Assembly: GCA_001598975.1 (NCBI GenBank)
Contig: BBXU01002047.1
Coordinates: 1 to 27,438, forward strand
From: Parachlorella kessleri
Taxonomy: Eukaryota; Chlorophyta; Trebouxiophyceae; Chlorellales; Chlorellaceae
Length of the DNA: 27,438 bases
Direction: 5' to 3'
Positions within the stretch are counted from its first letter, which is position 1; each line of letters starts with the position of its first letter. Below the pieces are notes generated by a model. That model was not told the DNA's origin and did not search any database. It was given only the letters and a program-made list of their open reading frames with translations. Of the stretch, positions 10,725 through 21,000 are shown piece by piece. The position numbers were made by a program, and so were the translations under genes.

Positions 10725-13658
10725 TCAGACCCTGAAAAACAGCAAGGCGCTCATGCTGCCATTGATGAAATGCTTGCTTGCTTCAAACCACAACTTGAAC
10801 ACAAACAGGACTTGCTTGAAGGCTGCCTGAAGCGACAAGACAAACCCACCTGTGCATCTCACTCCATAATAATTAGGCACACGACATGGCAGACTGCTTG
10901 TGCACCGCACTCTGGTAGCCTGACTCTGGTAGCCCGACTCCTCAGGCCAACCCAGCAGCCAGGCATTGAGGCGATCCCATGGGCGGCTGCTGGTCGATGA
11001 GGGTCTGCATGGCCATGCCAACGCTCCAAGGATCGTCACCATGATGCGGCATCCGCTGTCAAGATGCTTCAGGCTAGCAATCTGCGCTCAGCATAACAAC
11101 CTGAACATGCGGGCAGGTAACACCATCGGACCCAAGAGCCTGACCACCCAGCTCATACAAAGAACGACAGCGAGGCCACTCGCTATGACTCACCGGGTCA
11201 ACCCCCCGACGCAGCAGGCTCAGCACGCCCTCCAGCACATGCGGCGCCAGCATGCTGGGTGGCACCTTGAAGACCTGGTACGACACCCGCTCCAGCTCCC
11301 CCTGGAGCGAGGCAGAGGAGAGTTTCAATACGTCGGGGGGTGCCATAAGTTCACCAGGTAGTTGATACTAGGTAGTTGATAGACGGCCGCTCTCTAAAGC
11401 CGATCCAGAACGCCAACATCCTCACGTATGCGCCATTACCCGCTCCAAGAGTGCCCACATGCTGAACACACCTGCGTATGCTGCGACACTGCTGGCCTGC
11501 CCGTGAGGCCACAGCCGGCTGGAAGCACATGCGGGAGTAACCTCAGGACAGCGCCCTATGCCAGGGGCGACTGGTGCTAAGAGGATCTATAACACAATCG
11601 CTGCCACATGCTGTCCCTCCCTGCCTGGCTGCTGCGTGCTACAGCTATTTGCACGCACTTGAAAACCTTCGCGTCATGGCACCAGGACTCCCCAGCTCAC
11701 CTCCAAGTTGGGGGGTCGGTAGGTCTGCCTGGGCGACAGCTCCAAGGGCGCTGCGCCATTCCCAGCATCGCCCATCGCTGGAGCCGTAGGCAGGCCGGCG
11801 CCCTTGCCATTCTGCACTCTGACAGGCGATGGCGGCAGCAGCTGCTGCTGTTGTTGGTCCGACTGGGGCAGCTGAAAAGCAGGCTTACTGCCCTGCGCAA
11901 GCAGGCCTGCATGGCCATGGGGGCCTTGCCAGCCGTTTCTCGGCGGAGGTTGTGATGCCCCGCGAGCAGCAGCCAAGCTACCAAGCTCGCCCATGGCACT
12001 CATTGCAGCAAGCACCTGCTCCCCATGGGTGTCCAGGAGCTGGGCGGCGCCGACGCCGGCGCCTAGCCAGCTGGCGGGCAGGCGCTGCTCCGGCTGCTGC
12101 TGGCGCGGCTGCTGCCACTGCTGCGGCTGCTGCTGCACCGCAAAGGGGTTAGCTATGGCACCTTTGTGATCGCCCAGCAGCTGGGGTGCTGTGGCAAGGG
12201 ATCCGAGGGGTGTCCCTGCCAGTAGCTGCGCCAGAGAGTCTTCCATGCCACCTTGCGGGCTAAGCCAGGGCAGCCTGCCTGTTCCCCTGCCAAGGTCCTT
12301 AGACTCCTGCTGGCCAAGCAGCTGCCCGCTGAGGCTGCGCTTCAGCTGTGCGCCCGAGTTGCCACGCTGCGCCTGCTGTGCCTGCTGCTGCTGCCGCTGG
12401 CTCCCAGCCTGGCAGCGAGGGCAGTCTCGCTGACCGCCACAGGGGCAAAGGAGGAAGGCAGGCAGCCCGCCGCAGAGCGGGGACGAGGGCTGCTGCGCGC
12501 CCCCGCCACCGCGCCGTGACGGCGGGGACCCCAGGGCGCCTACGGGCGCGCTGGCCCACCCCAGCAGCGGCGCCGGCAGCTGCGAGGGTGGCAGCAAGTC
12601 CAGCAGTCTGTCCATCGATGGCAGCTCAGCGCTATCCACAACGGAGCCAGCGACCGCCAGCAGCGGCGAAGACAGCGGCTGGCCGCTCGTGAAGACAGCG
12701 CTGAAGGGGTGGGGAGTGAGGTGGCCTTCCCCGGTCTCGGCGCTGCTTTGTAGCGGCGAGTCCTGTCGTGTCCTGCGACTGCTCTTGCCCCGCGCCGTCG
12801 GGTGCCGCTGCTTGGGACTGGGGGCCGGGGTGGCGGTTTTTGCCTCGCCACTGGCCGCTGCTGCAGAGATCGACGCCTCCCTGGCCAGCTTGCGGGACAG
12901 CCGCCGTCTCATGTTATGCTGCACACCAGAGAACAGCACCTTCACACCCAAGCGGCGTGCCTCGGTGACAACACAAACCTTTTGTGCTGGGTCAACTGAG
13001 CTTGTCCTCTCAGGCAACTACACAGCCGCACCCAAAGCACTCACTTAGCTGCCCCACTGGTCAACATGGCTCTTTCAGAGATACATGCTTACAAATACGT
13101 GCTGCCCCAGAGAGAACGCACCTTGACCAAGGAGTCTCGACAGCTCTTCCTGCAGGGCAGCAGGATAGGACACAGGTCCCTCACCGCCGATCCAGCCAGC
13201 CAGGCCTTACTGGACCGCACGCACTCCTGCTTGGCTGGTTCATTACAGCTGACACCAGCATCGCGAATATGTGAAGGCCAGCAGACGGTATCTCCGTGCT
13301 GGTCAGAACTCACCTGTCCCCTTCAAAATCGTCTAGCGGTTGGAACTTGCCACACTGCAGTTCATACAGGCAGCGGCGTGTTGCTGGCTGCTCCACAGAA
13401 GCACCGGGGCATAAGCACACACAAGGGCCAAGGCAAGCATAATCCTCTGCACGCAAGCCTTCCTACACGGCCTGAGCCCTTACCACCGCCAGCGGCCGGT
13501 GGCAATTCTCACCTGCTGGCAGAACCTGACCCGCTTGCCGGCAAACTCCAGCTCACAGGCGTTGCTGTGGGCGCGGCACACCTTGAACTGCGGGCAGCAA
13601 GAGAAGTGCGCAGCCGTCAATGCGCCGCTCCGACTCAGCCCACCCACAACGCCAAAGG

Positions 13659-13703
<45 letters not shown>

Positions 13704-15178
13704 GGCAGAGGCAGTTAAAGCGGCTACACCCATGGCTGCCCATATTCGCTGCTTCGCCGTGAAGATGCTGACGTTTGCAGCAACCTCGCACCCTTCCGAG
13801 CCCTCCTGGCGGCCGCACCTTCTTGTAGTACCTAGGGTCCCCTGCTTGCAGTGGCCGGGAGCAGCCTGGGACCTGGCATAGGGCACGCCTCTCGCCAGCC
13901 TCACTATCACTTGAAGACTGCTGTCCATGTGTGACCAGCTGTGAGGTGGTGAAGGTCACGGCTCTCATGGATTGGGGCGGCCAAGGCGCCGGAACTGCAG
14001 GGGAAGTCACACAATATTCGACGATGGTCGTACGCGGCGAAGGGTGTGCGGCAAGCATGATGTCAGGGCACACCAGCTCCCTACGTCGTTGAGTGCCGCT
14101 TGCCAGCTGCCAGTCGTGCGGTTCACTTGAGCTCTTTAGACAGCCGGTTAGAGAAGCAGGGTTAGAACTCAGTTGCTGACTCCTGCCCTTGCTGTCATGA
14201 TGGGTACCAACACCCAAAATGATAACCGCTCCACGTTTTATTGCACGGTTGACTCTGACTCACCTTGGAGACCTGGTTTGGAAAAGGCGGGGATGGTGGT
14301 CACAGACTGGGTCAGGTCGTCATACTGCGGCGGGACATACGAGTCATGTCAGGCGCGAAGGCGTTAAACGCAGCAAGTAAATGCAAAACGCAACACATCC
14401 CACGCAATGCTGTGCGCCAGCCCCACGCAGCCCTTCCGGTGCCTCCGTACCACTTGCTCTTCTGGTAAGGGGAGGTACGGGGCGCCGGAACAACAAAGAC
14501 GCTTGTATTTCCAACGTAGATTACGAATGACATCTGACATACGAGTCCAGCATGGGAAACTGCGTCAGATGGTGGCCGCGGGCAGAATCAGCCGCAATCT
14601 CGAAACTGCTGAGAACCTCACGTTCTTGATGATAGGGTTCCCCTACCATCGCTGACTGTGGAGGGCTGTTGGGCACGGTTATTGCACGTGATGTGGTTTC
14701 CTTACACAAGGCACCTCTGGTGGCTCCTGCTATTGCTGACTGTCACCACTGTTAGAGGAAGAAGCTGGCACATACCGGTATTACTATGACTTGCACAGGG
14801 CGCTCCCAACCTGCCAGACTCTTCAGAGCAATGACCAGGACCATCTCCGGAGGAATATTAACACCGGCTTGCATGTACCACTGCCATAACAGCAACGAGC
14901 TGTGAAAAGCAGTTCGCCCCTGTTGCCATAACTTACTCGCCAAAACTGCAGCCTCGCCCTGACAGTGCCCGAGATGCGCCAGGTACCATCAAAGGCTGCA
15001 TTGCCTGCATGAGCCTTTCCTGCTCCACATCCAGGTTGCATAAGAGGTGCTTATGCCATCATTACCCTTCTTGCCAACCCCCATCAATGGTACGTACCTT
15101 GGGTCTCTCATGGGGCTTCATGCATAACACTTTCCAACCCACTTTAAACTGCACAATATCGTGCACCTCAGCAGACAT
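10725..15178 (-). CDS. SBP-box (SQUAMOSA promoter-binding-like) transcription factor, about 776 aa
   Basis: Plant-lineage nuclear DNA-binding protein; SBP domains bind GTAC-core sites. Well-supported exons: 14324-14264, 13994-13819, 13587-13513, 13354-13314, 13149-13122, 12918-11701. The SBP domain (about 127-206 in this model) is spread over five of these: CQVPGCSRPL, FKVCRAHSNAC, RFCQQ, CGKFQPLDDFEGD, RKSCRDSLVK, HNMRRRLSRKLA. First finger C-x4-C...C-x2-H is intact. The second has Cys, Cys and Cys but Gln (176) where His is expected. A basic nuclear-localisation-like tail follows. The 1218-nt exon encodes a Ser/Pro/Gln-rich region with a CPCGGQRDCPRC cluster. Tentative N-terminal exons: 15178-15098 (ATG, MSAEVHDIVQF), 15004-14937, 14810-14776, 14559-14543. 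Tentative C-terminal exons: 11367-11194 (or from 11301) and 11081-10725, whose GCRIMVTIL may correspond to the PGC-x2-LT segment of large SBP proteins. All twelve sum to 2331 nt in frame. The N-terminus and last exon are the weakest parts. Confidence 0.85.
10909..10936. repeat. 14-bp tandem duplication in the putative last SBP-gene exon
   Basis: ACTCTGGTAGCCTG is followed directly by ACTCTGGTAGCCCG. If the last exon is coding as modelled, this lies in a low-information part of the C-terminal tail. Because 14 is not a multiple of three, it shifts frame relative to a single copy and weakens the case that the tail is conserved protein. Confidence 0.8.
13661..13702. repeat. (GCCA)n microsatellite in an SBP-gene intron
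   Basis: About ten GCCA units lie in the intron that splits the SBP domain between PRYYKK and FKVC (intron 13818-13588). It accounts for repeated Ala/Ser/Gln and Trp/Leu/Ala reading frames here, which are not protein. Confidence 0.9.
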
Positions 15179-15415
15179 TGTCACATTCACAACACTACCC
15201 CAGGCCTAGGCAGGCCTGGCCGCACACGCTGGGATTGCAGGAGAGACTCTCAGGTTCATTTGGTACCAGGACCATGCTGGGCAGTGATAACAAACACAGA
15301 CTTCCGGATTCACGCATGCCGCAATTGTTGCATCGGGCCAGGGCTTGCACTACCCTTCATGGTGTGCAACCTCCACCCCATCCTACCGCTCAGCCCCTCC
15401 TGCGCACGGTGGGAG

Positions 15416-17785
15416 TCAGGCCGCCGATGCCATCCGGAGCACCAGCCCCGCTGTGACTGCCACCACCGCTCCAGAGAAGGCCAGGGGCGAGGCCACGCCG
15501 CGCACTGCCACCTCCACAACAGCAGTGCCTAGCGGTGGGGCTGCGGCCAGAGCGGCCCGCGCCTCGCGGGGCAGCCCGTCTGAGATGAGCAGGAGTGACA
15601 CGATGCCCAGCCCAAAGGCGGCGATCGAGACCAGGATGGCTGTCACTGCTGGCACCGAGAGTTCGTGCTCCACCTGCGAGATTCGGGTGGTCAACGAACG
15701 GGAGACATGACAAAGGCAGCGAGCTAAACCTTGCGAGCTAAACTGCATGCATAGGGCACTATGAGGGCGCTCGGACAGTGGGCAGTAAGCAGCACTTTGC
15801 AGCATAGGTGGCTAAATTGGAACGCAACATGATATTCACCCGTGCGCCAAATGGCATGTGCGAGTGACCATCAAAAGTCCGCTGCCACTCACCAGTTCTC
15901 TGCCCTCTCCCAGAATCAACCCTAGCACCATGATGGGCAAGGCTGGCAGCGCATGCCGCATGAAAGCTAGTGTAGGGGCATCCACTGATCCCTCCACTTC
16001 AGTAACCCGCTGGAGTATCTCGCCACGGCTCTCACCTATATGAGGGGGCAGGCAGCCTTACTCAGCGAACCAGCTTCGCCAACAGCCCACCGCAGCCAAA
16101 CTCAAGAAGGCGTGAGTGGTAGCAAAGCAAGCTGGCCTGCTGGGTGTGACAAACGGAGGCCCCCTGATGCATGGGCTTATGATGTTTCTGGGTATGACAC
16201 GCAGATGCCTGTGTCAGAACGAAGGCTCAGAATATGAGGGCTTGCAATGTTTCTGGGCATGACAAGCGGATGCCCTTGTCAGAAGGAAGGCTCGTTCTCC
16301 CACAAAGGACTGTGTAATGACACCCAAGAGCAGCAGCAGCACAAAACGAATTTCCAAACAGACTGGACTTACAAAATGCCCAAGCTCACCGAGCAAGGTG
16401 ACGAGCAGGTGGGGCCTCCGCCTGCATGCCGCCCACAGCAGCGAGAGCGCCTCGGTGGCAGCCCACAGCGCCAGCGCGGCGCCACCCGCGAGGCCCGGGA
16501 GCTCTCCAAAGAAAAGCGCAGCAGCTGCAAGAGATAAAGCAGAAAGTGAGCGGCTGCTTCAATTGCTGCAGACCTATGACTATCGTGGGCTCCCACTCCG
16601 GGCTGGCTTGTACAACGTCCGGTGCAGCAGGGACGTCGCAATTCCAGAACACCTCCTCATTCTGTTACAGCGCCGTCCAACATCAAGTGCACCCTTCTGC
16701 GGTGGCCATACGATCCCAGAAGCAGAGCTTGCATCCACAACCACTCACTGAGCCCCTCCCCTTCCCCGCATGTGTGCGCACAAGGGCCAAACTTGGCCAA
16801 AAGCTGCTAACATTCCTATGGTAACTCTCAACAACTCGTTACGGCTAGGAGTGTGGCTCTTGATTTAGAATGTCTTGTTAGAATGAGGAGCACCCCACCT
16901 GTGGCGACAATGCCCAGCAGCAGCCCTGCTAGCCGCCCGGGCTGTATCTGCGACTTGTTAAGCTGCGCATCCAACACCGCTTGGATGATGTGGGGCACCA
17001 CCGTCACCCAAGACAGCACCACTGGCAAGGAGCAGCGAGATAAGGAAAAAAAGAAAAAGAGGGCCTGCAGCATCAGAGCAGGCAAGGCAACATGACAGGC
17101 TTGAGGGGCCGGCATGGTTCGACTCTTGCACTGAACAGCTGCCAGATTGAGAGACCGGTTGTGTCTGGCATCAACCGATCATATTGTGCTTGCACCACAC
17201 GATGTGCTACTGCTAGGTCTACAGCTGCCTACCTCCAAGCCAGTAATGGTTGCCGACGGCAAGGAGCCGTGCACTGAGGTGCTGCTGAATGGCCGCAAGT
17301 CGAGTATGCCTTGCGCTGAGAGAAGCCAGAGAGCACACACGAGCGGAAGGAAGTGCAAGAAAACAAGGGTAGCTGGGGACTCTAGTGCTTCAAGTGAGGA
17401 CTGCACTTGCACAGGAGAGCAACCACTGTGCAGAGCTCAAGGCAATGCTATACGCCAAGCACCTCAACGAAGCCCACAGCTGGCTTCGGCTTACCTTTGT
17501 AAATACCATGCCAGTGCTCTGGCAAACAATGAAGAGCGTGCTGAGCACGTATAGCTTGCTGCCTTCAACAACAGCTCCCACCGTGGCAAAAGTGTCATCG
17601 TAGGGCTCCCTTGCTGCGGGCGCTTCTTTAGCTGGGAGGGCCGCTTCCTTGCCCCTGTTCGACTGAGCTAGCACCCGCTCAAAATACTCAGCTCCAGCCT
17701 TTTTCAACTTCTCTCTGCGGGCCTCCTCGGCTGAGAGCAGGGAATCCGTTGTTTCCACTGCGACTGTGCTCTCTGCTGCTGCCAT
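15416..17785 (-). CDS. Unrecognised multi-pass membrane protein, 5 exons, 330 aa
   Basis: Exons 17785-17495, 17064-16899, 16524-16390, 16035-15893 and 15673-15416 (TGA stop) sum to 993 nt with every junction in phase and consensus splice sites. Residues 1-65 are hydrophilic, charged and probably helical (SAEEARREKLKKAGAEYFER). From about 75 onward there are roughly six hydrophobic segments: SKLYVLSTLFIVCQSTGMVF; ALFFFFSLS with PVVLSWVTVVPHIIQAV; LAGLLLGIVAT with AAALFFGELPGLAGGAALAL; LPALPIMVLGLIL (about 228-240); VPAVTAILVSIAAFGLGIVS (about 252-271); and SPLAFSGAVVAVTAGLVL near the C-terminus. I do not recognise the family. No plastid or mitochondrial transit peptide is evident. Exon 2 could alternatively begin at an acceptor 41 nt further in, but that breaks the frame. 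It is divergent from the SnRK2-like kinase (228 bp between starts) and 237 bp upstream of the modelled SBP-gene start on the same strand. Confidence 0.75.
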
Positions 17786-18012
17786 GGCTCAATTGACGCG
17801 CAGGAGAACACACGGGGTGCACTTCAATCGGGATTAAACGACACATCATGGGCCTGCTCGGCATGAAACGCAAGGCACCAAAGACTTAGTAACCAGGAGA
17901 AACAAGCCTTAGGCCGGCAATGCATGGATCGCAGAGCCCTTGGCTTGGCGGATGTGTGTGATGGGCCGTGCCTAGACGCTCAGTTCCTAGCTGGAGTGGC
18001 TGCCCTGGCCCG
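17786..18012. promoter_or_regulatory. Putative bidirectional promoter between membrane-protein and kinase genes
   Basis: Only 227 bp separate the two divergent start codons (17785 minus, 18013 plus), so both promoters and 5' UTRs must share it unless there are non-coding upstream exons. The kinase-side frame is open upstream of ATG 18013 to about 17968 but has no earlier ATG in frame. No convincing TATA box is seen. Confidence 0.4.
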
Positions 18013-21000
18013 ATGGGTGCACTCCCAGCGGTAGTGCCTCCCGACCTTCTTTGCTTAGAACAGGAGTCTCGTTACAAGCAGGCAAGTACTTTAGCTGCGC
18101 AGACAGCCGTTGACTCCACATGCACCCTGTCAAGCAATGCCACTGGTGACGTGCAGGTGTCCGTCATTGGGGCCGGAGCTCACGGCCTTGTGCTACGTGC
18201 TTTGGACACGAGGAAAGGGGACCCAGTGGCGCTAAAATGCCTGCAACGGGGGAGCAAGGTGGATGAAGTGTGGTTGTGTTCCCCTTACCTCAGAAGAGGC
18301 GGCTCTAAGGCTTGGTTAATGGAGCCAAAACTTCGTGCCTGTGTAGTGGTGTGAAAACACAGCAACTGTGTATGCACCTATGTTACTGCGTGGAGGGAGG
18401 TTGCAGACAAGCCATTTCCAGCTGATGAGGTATGCTCGTTTATATAGTCCTGCCCTGCGCCCGCACACCTGCAGACTGTGCCTGCTTGCAGATAACAAAG
18501 TATGTGCTAAGAGAAATCAGCAACCAGTTGAGGCTGAAGCACCCCCACATCATTGCCATTCGAGAGGTGAGAAGGTATACCTACCAAGTTCCAGTGTTCA
18601 TGACGCCATTCAAACCAGCATGGGCTGAAGCACCCGCACTTTTTCAGCTGGAAATATCTGCCGGGGGCAGGAGCAGCGCATACATGACAGTTTCTGGACG
18701 GGTCTTGTTGCGTTTCGTAGCAGCAGTGCAGACCGCTGGAGGGCGCTGTGCGGCATGGCAGCAGCAACAAATGCATGCCTTGGAAGGCAGTACCAGGTAC
18801 AGCTTATGTTCAATTTCTATGCATTGAAGCAGTCCGTTCTCCTGGTGCCCCCACCCTGCAGGTGTTCCTGTCTGACGACCATCTTGTCTTGGTTCTGGAC
18901 TTGGCAGCGGGCGGGGACCTTTTGAAGCACGTGGCCAAGGCGGGGCGGCTGAGTGAGGACGAGGCACGCTGGTTCTTCCAGCAGATCATGTTTGCCATGC
19001 ACTACTCGCACCGCATGGTGGGTGGGTGGGTGGGAAGGGTGTGCTATGCGCGAGTGCGGCGTTGCAACATTGCCTGGTCTGGGACGGAACATGGGCTCGG
19101 TCCTTTCTGTGTAGTGATCGAGCCTTGCGCTGATAAGAGAAGAAAGAAAGACACCTGCTGAAAAGCGGCTGTATGTTTCTCGCCACTGTCGGGCGAGGGT
19201 GCCCAGGGTCTTTCCTGCTCTTGCTTTGCTCGGTGTGCCATGTTGGTGCGACTGCCGCCGATGCAAGTGGTGCAGGGGGTCTCCAACCGGGATGTCAAGC
19301 TTGAGAATGTGCTGCTGGCCACCACCGATGCGCGGCCCATTGTCAGGTCAGCAGAGCAGGACACAGCTTGAAGGGGTCCCTCTGGCACCTTGTCACGTAA
19401 TTCCAATGGTGCAAACTTGTGATGCCTTGCTTGAGCCACTTCCAAACTGAAACCTTCAACAAGGGCAGCCACTCGCATGCTGGTCAAATGACACAAGGCT
19501 CACAGGACTAGGTATGTGTGCAGGCTGTCCGATTATGGGTTCTCCAAAGATGAAAACTATCACTCGGCGCCTGGCAGCCGGGTGGGCACCCCCGCCTACC
19601 TGGCACCCGAAGTCATCTCCAACGTGACTGGCGGCTCGTATGATGCCAAGGCGAGTTTCTGGAACCTGGTGCTGCGCTGAAGACGCGGATTGCAATACCA
19701 TATGAAAGCATCTTGAGGACTGCGTGCAGGGCAGGTACTGAGCACAGGTCTTCATTCTAGGCTTGTTGCCCATGGGTGGGCACAGGCGGTGCTGGGCCTG
19801 GGATCTGTAAGTGAATGGTTGGGCATACTGCTGCTGTGGCCTGCTGCATGCCCTTGGCAGGGCCGCTTGTCGTGCAAAGCGCTGCTGCATCACTCCCGGC
19901 GTGACCCACCAGCAGCCGGCAGGGGTGGAAGCCCCCGTGCGCTGACAGGCCGCCGCTGTCGGTGGCCTGGCCGCTGCTGAGCGCAGAAGGCCGACCTGGG
20001 TGTGCAGTAGGAGTCATGCTGCCTATAAAGCCCGCGTGTGGGTGCCTGCTTTGCGTGTTGCAGAAGGCGGACGTGTGGTCTTGCGGGGTTCTGCTGTTTG
20101 TGATGGTGGCGGGGCGGTACCCCTTCACGCGGGCTGAGGACGAGCGGCAGCCTGGCACTCTTGGGCTCCAAGCCTCCTTCCAGGTGTGTGTGCTCAGTGG
20201 GAGGGAGAGTCATGGCAGCAGCAGGAGTGCCCGCGTGGCAGCTGTGTGTGGGGTACGCGGGTGGATGGGTATGAAGGGTGCCTCCTGGCTGGTGTTGCTG
20301 GGGGCTGGGAGGCGGGCATGTTGGGAGGAGGTGCGCTCACGCTGCGGGCCTTGTAGGTGGGCTGATTTGTAAGCTGGGATCGCCGCAGCTGATGCGTTGG
20401 GTGGGGAGCACGGCACATATGAGGGTGCCATGCCTCTCGCCGGCATGCAGTGTGTGGGGCCTTGGTGGGATCAAGCCAGGGGAGCTGAGTGCATTGGTGG
20501 GATATATGGGGAGCAGAGTGCCGCGATGGAATCTACAGGAACAGAGTGTGCCAGGCTCGTGCCCCTGCAGCGTATCCTCAATGTGGACTACACCTTCCCT
20601 AGGAGCCACCCTTTGTCTGAGAGCTGCAAGGACCTTATAACCAAGATGCTTACTAAAGGTAGGGACCGCTGGGGCGGCCAGAAAGGGCCCAGTGGCATGC
20701 TGAGCACGCATTGTCACAGCATGCCCCAGCCATAGCAGCATGCCCCGTGGGTCAGCTCCTGCTAAGCCTTGATCCTCAGCTATGCATGCTCGGGAGTAGC
20801 TGGAAGTAGTTGACGGGCTCACCGGCCGCTAGCCTACCTAGGTGAGGCCCCTCCCACTCCCCCGCCTCATGGTGCCGACCATGTCTAGGGACTGTCAACA
20901 AGGGGGGATCCCAGCACCCAGGAGCTAGGTCAGCTAGGCCCATATGGGATGTGCACACCCGCAGTCCCAACTCCTATGGACCCGCCAAGCGCAGCAGTCT

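Noticed and set aside
13588..13818. Continuous minus-strand frame linking PRYYKK to FKVC through AGWLAGWLAGW repeats
   Set aside because: This is intron read-through of a (GCCA)n repeat; the ends are GTGCGG..CCCGCAG and removing it restores the SBP domain.
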